Shown: positions 10,450 through 19,332, numbered from the stretch's first letter. The stretch: 64,000 nucleotides of DNA from Leucobacter sp. wl10 (GCF_003569785.1 NZ_KZ983995.1:1-64000), one strand, 5' to 3'. Numbers and translations: made by a program. The notes: a model not told the origin generated them from the sequence alone.

Positions 10450-11517
10450 TCATCGATCGAGGATCCGACGCAACCAGCTGTCGCGCGCGCCGATCGCCGC
10501 CCGCGACACGACGGCGTCGGGCGAGAACCCGCTGAAGCCGTGGTATGCGCCCGACCAGACGTGCAGCTCGGCGTCGCCGCCGGTCGCCCAGATGCGGCTC
10601 GCGTAGTCGACGGTCTCGTCGCGGAAGATCTCCGCCGCCCCCACCTCCAGGAAGGCGGGCGGCAGCCGCGAGAGATCGTCGGCGCGCGCGGGCGCCCGGT
10701 ACGGGTGCACCCGGTCCGTGCCGCGATCCTCGCCGAGGGTGGCGTCCCAGCCGGTGTCGTTGCTGTTGCGATCCCACGCCCCGACGCCGTCGTACTGCCA
10801 GGCGGAGACGGTGCTGTTGCGGTCGTCGAGCATCGGGCAGCCGAGCAGCTGGCCGGCGATCGCCGGTCCGCCCCGATCCCGGGCCATGAGCGCGACGGCG
10901 GCGGCGAGGCCGCCGCCGGCCGACGCCCCGGACACGACGATGCGAGAGGGATCGATGCCCAGATCCTCGGCGTGCCCGGCCATCCAGACGAGCGCCGCGT
11001 AGCAGTCCTCGGCCGCGGCCGGCGCGGGGTGCTCGGGGGCGAGGCGGTACTCGACCGCCGCGCCCACGGCGCCGTACCGCTCGGCGAGATCGATCAGCTC
11101 GCCCGCGCCGAAGAACCGGGTGCCGAGCACGTAGCCGCCGCCGTGGATGCTCAGCACCCCGGGGCGGTCGGAGCGGGCTCGGGATCCGGGCCCGCCCGAT
11201 CCCGAGGCGCCGACGGCCGGCGGTCGCACGATCGTGACCTCGATGTCGGGCGCGCCCGCCGGGCCCGGGATCAGCCGGTCCTCCCAGGTCACGTCGCGCC
11301 CCTCGGCCTGCGTCTCCATGGGCGGGATCACGGTCGCGAAGCGGGCGCGGTTCTCGAGGATGGTGCGCGCCCGCAGCGGGACGCGCTCGACGAGGTCGAG
11401 GAAGGACGCGAGGCCGGCCTCGAGCTGCGGGTCGTAGGGCACGGGGACGGGGCGCGGGTCTGGCTCCGAGGCGCGGTAGGGGCGGACGCCGTCCGCGGCG
11501 GTCCCGTCGACGCTCAT
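10450..11517 (-). CDS. HSL-type alpha/beta hydrolase (esterase)
   Basis: Hormone-sensitive-lipase family esterase of 355 residues, probably cytosolic. The oxyanion-hole HGGGY motif begins near His125 and the nucleophile is Ser199 in GASAGGG; YRLAPEHP is also typical. The start overlaps the stop of the preceding gene (ATGA), so it is coupled. It is a paralogue of the neighbour at 11514-12614, sharing the segment DYASRIWATGGDAELH. Last gene of the operon begun at 14735. Natural ester substrate unknown. Confidence 0.88.
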   Translation of the reverse strand: MSVDGTAADGVRPYRASEPDPRPVPVPYDPQLEAGLASFLDLVERVPLRARTILENRARFATVIPPMETQAEGRDVTWEDRLIPGPAGAPDIEVTIVRPPAVGASGSGGPGSRARSDRPGVLSIHGGGYVLGTRFFGAGELIDLAERYGAVGAAVEYRLAPEHPAPAAAEDCYAALVWMAGHAEDLGIDPSRIVVSGASAGGGLAAAVALMARDRGGPAIAGQLLGCPMLDDRNSTVSAWQYDGVGAWDRNSNDTGWDATLGEDRGTDRVHPYRAPARADDLSRLPPAFLEVGAAEIFRDETVDYASRIWATGGDAELHVWSGAYHGFSGFSPDAVVSRAAIGARDSWLRRILDR

Positions 11518-12614
11518 GCGGCGAAGCCTCCCATCCCGGCGCCGCCCGCGGGCGGCGCCGTCGGAGCGGTGCCGACGATGCGAGACAGCCAGGAGTCGCG
11601 CGAGGCGAGCGCGGCCCGCGCGAGCTCGCTGTCGGGCGCGTAGACGTCGAAGCCGTGGAATCCGCCCGCCCAGATGTGCAGCTCGGCGTCGCCGCCGGTC
11701 GCCCAGATGCGGCTCGCGTAGTCGACGTCCTCGTCGCGGAACATCTCGGCCGACCCCGCCTCGATGAAGGCGGGCGGCAGGCCGCTCAGGTCTGCGGCCC
11801 GGCTCGGCGCGGCGTACGCGGGCGCCTGCTCGGAGTGGGCGAGCACGGCGCCGAGCACGCACCTCCAGGCGAGCAGGTTCGCGTCTCGGGTCCAGGTGCC
11901 GATGCCGTCGTACTGCAGCGACGACGGGGTGGTGTTCGTGTTGTCGAGCATGGGGCACAGCAGCAGCTGGCCGGCGATGCGCGGGCCGCCGCGGTCGCGC
12001 GCCATCAGCGAGACGGCCGCCGCGAGGCCGCCGCCGGCGCTGCCGCCCATGACCACGAGCCTCTCGGGGTCGGCGCCCAGCTCGGCTGCGTGCTCGGCGA
12101 CCCACGCGGTCGCGGCGTAGGCGTCATCGACTCCGGCGGGGAAGGGGTGCTCGGGGGCGAGGCGGTACTCGACGTTCGCGCCGACGAAGCCGTGGCGCTC
12201 GACCAGGTCGACGACGCGGCCGTGCTCCCAGCTGCGATGGCCGACGATCATGCCGCCGCCGTGGAAGTTGACGAGGGCGGGCAGCGGGTCGCCCTCGGCA
12301 TCGGGCTGCTCGGGGCGGAACACCGTGATCTCGAGGTCGGGTGCGCCGGCGGGGCCCGGGATGACGAGCTCCTCGGCGGTGACGGGCCGGCCCTCCGCCG
12401 CGCCGGCGCCGTCGGGGAAGCCGGGCCCGGACGCGGTGCCGCCCGTCCGCAGGTTCTCCTCGGTCATCGGCGGCGGCGGATTCCGCCCCATGAGCTCGAT
12501 GACGGGCTGCAGCTCGGCTGCGAACGGCGCGGGCGCGAGCTGCGGCGAGCCCACGGCGATGGGGCTGCCGGGAATGCCGGGGCTGCCGGGAATGCTCTGC
12601 TCGGTCACGCTCAC
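11514..12614 (-). CDS. HSL-type alpha/beta hydrolase (esterase), paralogue
   Basis: 366-residue esterase with HGGG near His118 and nucleophile Ser192 in GGSAGGG. A GTG at 12614 overlaps the stop of the aldo/keto reductase gene (GTGA) and is preferred; a second GTG at 12608 has better spacing from GGAGG. Tandem duplication with the next gene suggests two related esters or a hetero-oligomer (inference). The N-terminus has a short GSPG-rich stretch. Confidence 0.87.
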   Translation of the reverse strand: MSVTEQSIPGSPGIPGSPIAVGSPQLAPAPFAAELQPVIELMGRNPPPPMTEENLRTGGTASGPGFPDGAGAAEGRPVTAEELVIPGPAGAPDLEITVFRPEQPDAEGDPLPALVNFHGGGMIVGHRSWEHGRVVDLVERHGFVGANVEYRLAPEHPFPAGVDDAYAATAWVAEHAAELGADPERLVVMGGSAGGGLAAAVSLMARDRGGPRIAGQLLLCPMLDNTNTTPSSLQYDGIGTWTRDANLLAWRCVLGAVLAHSEQAPAYAAPSRAADLSGLPPAFIEAGSAEMFRDEDVDYASRIWATGGDAELHIWAGGFHGFDVYAPDSELARAALASRDSWLSRIVGTAPTAPPAGGAGMGGFAA

Positions 12615-13576
12615 GGTCCCTCCGGGTCGACGAGGCCGCGGTCGGCCCGGAACGGCTCGACGCGCGCGCGGATCTCCTCCGCGCCAACGCGATCCAGCAC
12701 ATCGAGGCTGCCGAGATTCGCCTCGAGCTGAGCGACGCTCGAGGCCCCGAAGAGCGTCGTCGCGGTGGCGGGGTGGGTGAGCGTGAAGGCGATGGCGAGC
12801 TGCGCGGGAGCGCAGTGCAGCTCCTCGGCGAGGCGCGCGAAGCCGGGCACGTCGTCGATGATGCGCCGGCGGATCCCGCCCGGATCCCGGCCCACCTCGC
12901 GCTCGGTGGCGACCTTGCCCGCGAGATAGCCGCCCTCCAGCACGTCGGAGGCCTGCATCGAGAGGCCCAGCTCCCACAGCCTCGCGAACGGCTCGCCGTC
13001 GGGGATGGCGCGGCGCGACACGCTGTACTTGAGCTGCGCGATCTCGGGGACGGGCGCGCCCTCCGCCGCGGCGATGTCGATGAGCGACTGGATGCTGGTC
13101 GCCGACCAGTTGTTGACGCCCCAGGCGCGGATGAGCCCGTCGCGACGCAGCTCGGCGAGGTTCAGCACGATGTCGCGCAGCTCGACGTCGTCGCGGCGCA
13201 GGTCGCCGACGATCACGAGGTCGGCGTGCTCGGCGCCCGCGCGGAAGAGGGCTCGATCGAGCTGCGGGCGGAAGCCGCTCTCGTCGTCCCAGCCCTCGAC
13301 CCAGAGCTTCTCGGAGAGCAGGTAGTCGTCTCGCCGAACGCCGACGGCGCGGATGACCGCTGAGAAGAGCACGTCGGTGAACGCAGGCGGCATCTCGCGG
13401 TTGCCGTAGACGCCGACGTCGAACAGGGTGATGCCGCGGTCGAGGGCGGTGCGCACGAGTTCGGCGGCGTCCTCGAAGTGCATGCGGTCGTAGATGTGCC
13501 AGGAGCCCAGCGAGAAGACCGAGGTCTCGAGCTCGCTGCGGCCGATGCGGCGGCGGGGGAGCGGGGCGGGTGTCAT
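12611..13576 (-). CDS. Atypical aldo/keto reductase lacking the catalytic His
   Basis: 321-residue AKR-fold protein. Asp53, Tyr57 (FDVGVYG) and Lys90 (LLSEKLW) fit the AKR tetrad, but the strand that normally ends in His reads DLVIVGD, placing Gly124 where His is expected. NADPH binding is suggested by the C-terminal FGASSVAQLEAN segment. The paralogue at 17365 has the same change, so it marks a subfamily rather than a random mutation. It may do a redox or isomerisation step other than simple carbonyl reduction (inference). Second gene of the operon from 14735. Confidence 0.82.
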   Translation of the reverse strand: MTPAPLPRRRIGRSELETSVFSLGSWHIYDRMHFEDAAELVRTALDRGITLFDVGVYGNREMPPAFTDVLFSAVIRAVGVRRDDYLLSEKLWVEGWDDESGFRPQLDRALFRAGAEHADLVIVGDLRRDDVELRDIVLNLAELRRDGLIRAWGVNNWSATSIQSLIDIAAAEGAPVPEIAQLKYSVSRRAIPDGEPFARLWELGLSMQASDVLEGGYLAGKVATEREVGRDPGGIRRRIIDDVPGFARLAEELHCAPAQLAIAFTLTHPATATTLFGASSVAQLEANLGSLDVLDRVGAEEIRARVEPFRADRGLVDPEGP

Positions 13577-13592
13577 GTCGGTCCTTTCGGGG

Positions 13593-14735
13593 TCAGCGGA
13601 CGGTGAGCCGGGGGTCGACGACGGCCTTGACCTCGTCGAGGCGGTGCATGCTCGCGATGCGGTCCGAGGCCTGCTCCAAGCCGCAGGGGGCCGAGAACAG
13701 CGCGTCCCACGGGAAGCGGTCGGAGAAGGCGCGGAAGAATTCGATGGATCGGTGGTAGTCGGAGACGTCTCCGTTGAGCGAACCCACGACGGTCAGCTCC
13801 TTGCGCATGATCTCGGAGAGCGCGACAGCCTCGCCCGCCGGGCCCGTCGATCCCACGATCGCCACGGTGCCGCGCTGCGCCGCCATGCCGATCGCCTCGG
13901 GGCCGACGCTCGGCGCGCCTGCGAAGTCGAGCACCAGGTCGGCGCCCTTCCCGTCGGTCATCTCCATCGTCCGCGCGACCGTGGCGTCGGAGCCGTCTCG
14001 CCCGCCGTCGGCGGGGTCGGGGGCGCCGATGTCGATCGTGTGCGTCGCCCCGAAGCGCTCGGCGAGGGCGAGACGCGAGGGCGGCGCTCCGACGGTGACG
14101 ACGGTCCCGGCGCCCGAGATGCTCGCCACCGCCGTGGCGAAGAGGCCCAGCGCGCCGGATCCCTGCACGACGACTCGGGATCCGGGGCGCACGCCCCCCG
14201 CTCGGTCGAAGGCGCGCAGCACCGTCTTCGCGGCGCAGCCCGCCGCCGCCGCCCACGTGTCCTTGACCTCGACGGGCAGTCGCAGCTTCTGGGCGCCCGG
14301 TGCGACGTAGGCGTACTCGGACAGCCCCGCGGTCGCGTACGGCGGCGCGTCGGAGCGCTGCAGGAAGCCGTAGCCGCGTTTCGAGCAGGCCACGGGCTGC
14401 CGCAGCACCGTGCAGCCGAAGCACCGGCCGCAGACCGACTCCGACCAGCCGATGCGGTCGCCCGCGCCGATGGGCTCGCCGAGCGCGTCGACCGCGCCCT
14501 CGCCGGCGGCGACGACCTCGCCGACCATCTCGTGCCCGAGCACCATGGGCAGCATGCCGGGAAAGCTCATCCTGCCCTCCCAGATCTCGATGTCGGTGCC
14601 GCAGAGGGTGGCGCAGGTGATGCGCACGAGCGCCGCGCCGGGTTCGACGCGTCGGGGGAGCGGCAGCTCCTGCAGCTCGAGCGGGGCGCCGTGCTCGGTG
14701 AGCACGGCCGCGAGGGTGGATGTGGGGATCGCCAT
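13593..14735 (-). CDS. Zinc-dependent alcohol dehydrogenase family protein
   Basis: 380-residue medium-chain dehydrogenase. Catalytic-zinc residues are suggested by CGTD and GHEMVGE; a structural-zinc Cys cluster reads CGRCFGC with a further Cys (QPVACS). An NAD(P)-binding fold follows (VVVQGSGALGLFA). Lead gene of a four-gene minus-strand operon, with ATG at 14735 after ACGGAGC. Site B at 14802 overlaps its likely -10 (TAGAAT on the minus strand). Likely oxidises an alcohol for the aldehyde dehydrogenase (inference). Confidence 0.88.
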   Translation of the reverse strand: MAIPTSTLAAVLTEHGAPLELQELPLPRRVEPGAALVRITCATLCGTDIEIWEGRMSFPGMLPMVLGHEMVGEVVAAGEGAVDALGEPIGAGDRIGWSESVCGRCFGCTVLRQPVACSKRGYGFLQRSDAPPYATAGLSEYAYVAPGAQKLRLPVEVKDTWAAAAGCAAKTVLRAFDRAGGVRPGSRVVVQGSGALGLFATAVASISGAGTVVTVGAPPSRLALAERFGATHTIDIGAPDPADGGRDGSDATVARTMEMTDGKGADLVLDFAGAPSVGPEAIGMAAQRGTVAIVGSTGPAGEAVALSEIMRKELTVVGSLNGDVSDYHRSIEFFRAFSDRFPWDALFSAPCGLEQASDRIASMHRLDEVKAVVDPRLTVR

Positions 14736-14801
14736 CGAGTGCTCCGTTCCGCGGGGGTTCGGCACGGCGTCGTTGCCGGGATGCCGATGATGTGATTTTA
14801 T

Positions 14802-14815
14802 TCTACATACGTTGA
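14802..14815. promoter_or_regulatory. TCTAC/GTAGA operator, site B
   Basis: TCTAC-ATAC-GTTGA. Read on the minus strand it closely matches site A at 190, including the TAGAAT -10 next to it. It sits between the divergent ADH operon and the amidohydrolase gene and could control both. Confidence 0.65.
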
Positions 14816-14840
14816 CATAAATGGGAAGCCCCGCGCTGGA

Positions 14841-14900
14841 TCGGATCGGATCGGGACGGATCGGGGCGGATCGGGACGGATCGGGGCTAATCGGAGCGCC
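14841..14900. repeat. Six 10-bp tandem units in the amidohydrolase leader
   Basis: Six consecutive units, exactly 10 bases long, of the form TCGGRNCGGA, the last two diverged. They lie between operator B and the amidohydrolase start, in phase with the DNA helix. Confidence 0.6.
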
Positions 14901-14929
14901 GCGGAACCGCGGCCGCACGGAGGAGGACG

Positions 14930-16363
14930 ATGAGCTCGAGCGAAACAGGGACGCGGGCGCTGATCCGCGAGCGCGGGGGCCCGCCGGGCCGCGCGGAGCT
15001 GGTGCTGCGCGGGGGCTCCGTGCTGGTGATGGACGCGCGCGGCAGCCGGGCCGAGGCCGTCGCCGTCGCCGGAGGGCGCATCGCGGCTCTGGGCGATGAC
15101 GCCGACGTCGCCGGCTGGATCGATCCCGGCACTCGCGTGGTGGAGCTCGAGGGGCGGGCGGTGCTGCCCGGCATCAACGACTCCCATCTGCACGGCTCCT
15201 GGCTCGGCTCGCGCTGGCCGCACACCCTCTTCGGCGCCCCGGACCCCGAAGCGGCCGCCCGGGTGCGCGGGGCGCTCGTGCGCGACCGGGCCGGGCGCCG
15301 CGCCGCGATCCTGCGCGCCGGCCGCATGCTCGCCGAGTACGGCATCACCAGCTACACCGAACCCGGCGTCGGCCCCGGTGAGGACGGCGGCGAGACGGGC
15401 TGCTTCCACAGCGAGGTCATCGACGTCTACCGGGAGCTCGCGGCCTCGGGCGAGCTGCTGCAGCGCGTCACCCTGCTCGCCCTCTACGGAGTGCTCGACG
15501 GGCCGAGCGACCTCGACACCGTGCTGCGCGGGATCGCCGCGCGCGCCGCCGCCCCCGCCGAGCCCTCGCCGGAGTGGTTCAGCGTGCCGGGGGTCAAGCT
15601 CTTCGGCGACCTCATCCCGCTCTCCAGACAGGCGTGGACCGAGCGCGCCTACGACGACGGAACCCACGGCGACCTGCTGGTGCGCGGCGACTCCGTGGAG
15701 CAGAAGGCGGAGCGCCTCGCCGAGATGATCCGCGCCGCCCACGCGGCCGGCCTGCAGATCGGCATCCACGCGACGGGCGATCGCACCGTCCAGCTGGCGC
15801 TCGACGCGATCGCGGAGGCCGCCGCGGCGCCGGGCGCGCCCTCGGCCCGCTCGCTCGGGCACGTCGTCATCCACGGCGACCTCGCGACCGAGGCGCAGCT
15901 GCGCCGCATGGCCGAGCTCGGCGTGTGGTGCAACGCGCAGTCCGGGATCGCCGCCGCGAGCGACGAGTGGCTGGCCGGCATGATGGGCGCCGACGTGGCG
16001 GCGGAGGCCTGGGCGTACGGCGCCGCGCTCGACGCGGGGGTGCTCGTGCTCTCCTCGGACGCGCCGGTCCTCGGCTTCGACTGGCGGCGCGGGATCGCCG
16101 ACGCCGAGGCCCGCATCGTGCGCACGGGCGGCTCGGCGACTCCGGAGGCCGCCCGCGAGCGCCTGCACCGCCTGCTGCGGGCGTACACGGCGGTGCCCGC
16201 GCAGCAGGATCGCGCCGCCGCATGGAAGGGGACCGTCTCGGCCGGCAAGGTCGCCGACCTCGTGGTGCTGGCGCGGGACCCCTTCGAGGTCGGCGCCGCG
16301 GGCCTGCCCGATGTGCCGATCGACCTCACCGTGCTCGACGGGCGCGTGGTGTTCGAGCGCTAG
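14930..16363 (+). CDS. YtcJ-like amidohydrolase
   Basis: Metal-dependent hydrolase of the Amidohydro_3 group, 477 residues. The HxH metal motif is at His86/His88 (DSHLHG); further likely ligands are in IHATGD, HVVIHGD and SSDAP. The C-terminal VADLVVLARDPF stretch is typical. GGAGGA precedes the ATG. Divergent from the ADH operon and placed after site B, so probably in the same regulon. Family members cleave amides, formamides or ureides; substrate unknown. Confidence 0.87.
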   Translation: MSSSETGTRALIRERGGPPGRAELVLRGGSVLVMDARGSRAEAVAVAGGRIAALGDDADVAGWIDPGTRVVELEGRAVLPGINDSHLHGSWLGSRWPHTLFGAPDPEAAARVRGALVRDRAGRRAAILRAGRMLAEYGITSYTEPGVGPGEDGGETGCFHSEVIDVYRELAASGELLQRVTLLALYGVLDGPSDLDTVLRGIAARAAAPAEPSPEWFSVPGVKLFGDLIPLSRQAWTERAYDDGTHGDLLVRGDSVEQKAERLAEMIRAAHAAGLQIGIHATGDRTVQLALDAIAEAAAAPGAPSARSLGHVVIHGDLATEAQLRRMAELGVWCNAQSGIAAASDEWLAGMMGADVAAEAWAYGAALDAGVLVLSSDAPVLGFDWRRGIADAEARIVRTGGSATPEAARERLHRLLRAYTAVPAQQDRAAAWKGTVSAGKVADLVVLARDPFEVGAAGLPDVPIDLTVLDGRVVFER

Positions 16364-16420
16364 GCGATCCCGCCCCCGCCCCCGCCCGCCCCCCCCCGCC
16401 CCCCGCCCGCGTTTTCGCAT

Positions 16421-16502
16421 GCCGAAACACCAAGGCGCTCCCGAAGGACCATCAGATTTCCGCGAATATCGTGGCTTCTCGGGAGAATCGCGGTGTCTCG
16501 GC
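16421..16502. repeat. Interspersed palindromic element, copy 1
   Basis: Imperfect palindrome (outer arms GCCGAAACACC and GGTGTCTCGGC, inner arms CTCCCGA and TCGGGAG) between convergent genes. It is clearly related to the element at 47393-47467, mainly in the stretch TCGTGGC-TCTCGGGAG-ATC-GGTGT. It may act as a two-way terminator here. Confidence 0.6.
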
Positions 16503-16518
16503 GGGGTTCCGGACCGGC

Positions 16519-17256
16519 TCAGGTGAGCAGCTGGCCGCCGTCGACCGCGAGGCTCACTCCCGTGATGTGCGCCGCGCCGGCCCCCGCCAGGAACACCACG
16601 GCGGGGGCGATGTCGGCGACCCGCGCGAGCTCTCCGAGGGGGATGCGACTGGACCACGCCTCGCGGGCCCGCGATCCCCGGGGCATGCCCGCCTCGAGCA
16701 TCGGTGTGAGCACCGGCCCCGGGGCGACGGCGTTGACGCGGATCCGGTGAGCCGCCAGCTCGATCGCGGCCCAGCGCGTCATGGAGTCGACCGCGGCCTT
16801 GCTCGACTCGTAGGCGCCCATGCCGGGGGTGGGCTGGCGCCCGCCGATCGAGGAGATGTTGACGATCGCGCCCCCGCCTCCCGCGGCGATGCGGTGCCTG
16901 GCGAAGACCTGGATCATGGTGAAGGTGCCGATCACGTTGACCTCGAGGATCGAGCGGTAGGCGTCGGCCTCGAGTTCCGTGACGGCGCCGTGCACCGAGA
17001 GGATTCCGGCGTTGTTGACGAGCACGTCGACGCCGCCGCTCTCGGCCAGTCGCGCGAGGGCTTCGCGGGCGGCTGCGGCGTCGGTGATGTCGAGGGCGAT
17101 CGCCTGCGCGCCCAGCGCCTCGGCCGCGGCGCTCGCGGCCTCGCCGTCGCGGTCGGCGAGGATCGTGCGATCCCCGGCCTCGAGGAACGCTCGGGCGATG
17201 CCCTGGCCGATGCCGCCGGCGCCGCCGGTGATGAGGATGGTGCGGGATGAGGTCAC
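16519..17256 (-). CDS. SDR family oxidoreductase
   Basis: Classical short-chain dehydrogenase, 245 residues: cofactor loop GGAGGIG, NNAG, catalytic Ser (NISSIGG) and YxxxK (YESSK). An acidic residue (LADRD) after the second strand suggests NAD preference. Start is a GTG with GAAGGAG upstream. It diverges from the aldo/keto reductase at 17365 with operator C between them. Likely oxidises or reduces a hydroxyl/keto group in the regulon's pathway. Confidence 0.88.
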   Translation of the reverse strand: MTSSRTILITGGAGGIGQGIARAFLEAGDRTILADRDGEAASAAAEALGAQAIALDITDAAAAREALARLAESGGVDVLVNNAGILSVHGAVTELEADAYRSILEVNVIGTFTMIQVFARHRIAAGGGGAIVNISSIGGRQPTPGMGAYESSKAAVDSMTRWAAIELAAHRIRVNAVAPGPVLTPMLEAGMPRGSRAREAWSSRIPLGELARVADIAPAVVFLAGAGAAHITGVSLAVDGGQLLT

Positions 17257-17320
17257 GGTGACTCCTTCGTCGTGGGCGCGTCGCCTGGGGGATCCGCGGT
17301 GGATTGATCGCGATTTATAT

Positions 17321-17334
17321 TATACGATCGTGGA
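17321..17334. promoter_or_regulatory. TCTAC/GTAGA operator, site C (diverged)
   Basis: TATAC-GATC-GTGGA followed by AAAATAA. It matches the regulon consensus with one change per arm and conserved AT flanks, between divergent SDR and AKR genes. Confidence 0.5.
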
Positions 17335-17364
17335 AAATAAGCTCGCGTGTCGCAAGGAGGCGCT

Positions 17365-18366
17365 GTGGAGTTCAGCGGCAGGGTTCCCACCCGGAGGCTC
17401 GGGCCCGGTGGGCCGGAGGTGCCCGTGTTCGCGCTCGGATCCTGGAACATCTGGGATCGCATGGAGGCCCCGGATCGTCTCGCGCTGATCGAGCGCGCCG
17501 TCGAGGTGGGCTCGGCGTTCTTCGACGTGGCCTATTACAACACGGGCCCCCACGCCGAGGCCTCGCGCACCGACCTGCTCTTCGGCGAGGCGATCCGCGA
17601 GGCGGGCCTCGCGCGCTCCGATTACCGGCTCTGCGGCAAGCTCTGGCTGTGGGAGTACCCCCGGACCGGATTCGCCGGCCAGATGGACGAGTCGCTCGAG
17701 CGCATCGGGCGGGGCGGGGCGGACGTCGGTGCGTTCGACACCGTCGTCGTCGGCGACTTCATGGGCGGCATCGACATCGCCCGGGTGGTGCGCGACGTGC
17801 AGGCCGAGATCGACCGCGGCAGCTTCTCGAGCTGGGGCGTCAACAACTGGCCCGCCGCCGCGCTGCAGCTGGCGCTCGACACGGCCGCGGCCGAGGGGCT
17901 CACGCCGCCGAGCTTCGCGCAGCTCAAGTACGGGCTCGTGCGCCGCAGCGTGGCGGAGGGGGAGTTCTACGGGCGCTGGTTCGCCGAGGGCGCCCTCGCG
18001 CTGCAGGCCTCCGACGCGTTCGAGGGCGGGATCCTCGTGGGCAAGCTCAGCCCCGCCCGCAAGATCGGCGCCGACGTCGGGGGCATCCGCGAGCGCATCG
18101 TCGCCGCGTACCCGCGCGTGGCCGGGATCGCGGCCTCGTTCGACGCGACGCCGGCACAGCTCGGCATCGCGTTCTGCCTGGCGAACCCGGCTACCGCGAA
18201 CGTGCTCTTCGGCGCCTCGAGCGTGCGCCAGTTCGACGACAACCTCGGCGCGGTCGCCCTGCTCGATCGGGTCGGCGCCGAGCGCCTCCGCGAGGCGACC
18301 GCCGATCTGTGGCTCGACCGCGAGGTGCGCGCCGACGGTGTCTGGGCTCCGCCCGAGGCGTCGTAG
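17365..18366 (+). CDS. Atypical aldo/keto reductase lacking the catalytic His, paralogue
   Basis: 333-residue AKR-fold protein. Asp54 and Tyr58 (FDVAYY) and Lys92 (CGKLW) are in place, but the His position reads VVVGD (Gly130), as in the paralogue at 12611. Shared stretches (LGSWNIWDRM versus LGSWHIYDRM; GVNNW; FGASSV) show common origin. The GTG at 17365 is chosen because AAGGAGG lies four bases upstream; an in-frame GTG at 17347 has no such site. Confidence 0.8.
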   Translation: MEFSGRVPTRRLGPGGPEVPVFALGSWNIWDRMEAPDRLALIERAVEVGSAFFDVAYYNTGPHAEASRTDLLFGEAIREAGLARSDYRLCGKLWLWEYPRTGFAGQMDESLERIGRGGADVGAFDTVVVGDFMGGIDIARVVRDVQAEIDRGSFSSWGVNNWPAAALQLALDTAAAEGLTPPSFAQLKYGLVRRSVAEGEFYGRWFAEGALALQASDAFEGGILVGKLSPARKIGADVGGIRERIVAAYPRVAGIAASFDATPAQLGIAFCLANPATANVLFGASSVRQFDDNLGAVALLDRVGAERLREATADLWLDREVRADGVWAPPEAS

Positions 18367-18393
18367 CGGGCTCGGAGTCGGCCCGGCGCGGCG

Positions 18394-18501
18394 TTAAACC
18401 GCGATATCGTAGCGCGCGGCCGGCGCGCCGCAGAATGCGCAGCCGCCGTCGCGCTCCGCCGGCGCGAGCTTCTGCGCCGGGGTGAACCGCCGATCCGGCG
18501 G
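18394..18501 (-). pseudogene. Possible HNH-endonuclease remnant directly after the hydrolase stop
   Basis: In the same frame as the hydrolase gene, after its TAG, 35 further codons stay open. They read like the start of a DUF222/HNH zinc-finger region: RRFTPAQKLAPAERDGGC followed by AFCGAP. The full family (compare 62017-63744) would continue with an HH motif, which is missing. It could be a decayed fragment or chance; short length limits confidence. Confidence 0.3.
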
Positions 18502-19221
18502 CTACGCCAGGAACCGGATCGCCGCCTCGCGGAACTCCTGGCTGTCGAGCGCGCCGCGGTGGTCGCCCGGCACGCGCGCGAGCGAACCCCGGGGGAGTGC
18601 GTCGGCGAGTGCGTCGACGCCCTGGTTCATCTGGTCATCCGCGCCCGCGACGAGGAGGGCGGGCACGCCGGGGGCCGCCGCCCGAGGTGCGAAGGGCTCG
18701 GATGCGAGGCCGGAGATCAGCTTCGCGAGGGACGCGGTGTCGCGGCCCGGGGCCGAGATCATGCCGGCCATCATTGCGACGAGCGGGGTGACGGGCTCGG
18801 CCCCGCCGAGCACCGCCTCGAGCTCCGCGGGATCGACGGCGGCGAACGGCTCGAGGGGGCTGAGCCCGCCGAGCACGAGCCGGCGCGCGCGCGGCGACGT
18901 TGCGGGCAGCTCCCAGGCGAGGCGCGCGCCCAGCGAGTAGGCGATGGTGTCGAAGTCGGCCTCCGCCGCCACGCCCGTGACGGCGTCGAGGATCGCCGCG
19001 ACGACCGCGGAGGTCGTCGCCTGATCAGCCGAGGCCACCGCCGGGCTGTCGCCGTGGCCGGGGAGGTCGACGGCGATGACGGAACGGCCCGCCGCCCCCA
19101 GGGTCCCGGCCCAGCCCGTGGAGAGGAAGTCTTCCGCGGCGCTGGAGGCGAAGCCGTGGAGCAGCACGACCGGGGGCCGGCCTCCGTCGGCTGCGGGGAA
19201 GTGGTGGACGGCAAGGGCCAT
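18502..19221 (-). CDS. Alpha/beta hydrolase
   Basis: 239-residue cytosolic hydrolase. LLHGF forms the oxyanion turn, the nucleophile is Ser96 in AYSLGA, and a C-terminal His (PGDHRG) completes the triad; GADDQ may hold the acid. AAAGGCAG precedes the ATG. It resembles MhpC/MenH-type hydrolases acting on esters or C-C bonds. Divergent from the methyltransferase-like gene, with operators D and E between. Confidence 0.85.
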   Translation of the reverse strand: MALAVHHFPAADGGRPPVVLLHGFASSAAEDFLSTGWAGTLGAAGRSVIAVDLPGHGDSPAVASADQATTSAVVAAILDAVTGVAAEADFDTIAYSLGARLAWELPATSPRARRLVLGGLSPLEPFAAVDPAELEAVLGGAEPVTPLVAMMAGMISAPGRDTASLAKLISGLASEPFAPRAAAPGVPALLVAGADDQMNQGVDALADALPRGSLARVPGDHRGALDSQEFREAAIRFLA

Positions 19222-19270
19222 GATCTGCCTTTCGACGGTGAACGGGGGCGGAAGCGGCTCGGCGCGCTGT

Positions 19271-19290
19271 TTTTCTATGCTAGTAGAAAA
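19271..19290. promoter_or_regulatory. TCTAC/GTAGA operator, site D
   Basis: TTTTCTA and TAGAAAA arms around six bases; core TCTAT-GCTA-GTAGA at 19274-19287. Upstream of the minus-strand hydrolase. Confidence 0.6.
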
Positions 19291-19318
19291 TAACGGAAGC
19301 GGAGCTGGATCTTTTATG

Positions 19319-19332
19319 TCTACGAATGTAGA
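19319..19332. promoter_or_regulatory. TCTAC/GTAGA operator, site E (perfect)
   Basis: TCTAC-GAAT-GTAGA, the only perfect copy of the inverted repeat, 45 bases from site D, upstream of the plus-strand methyltransferase-like gene. Confidence 0.7.
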
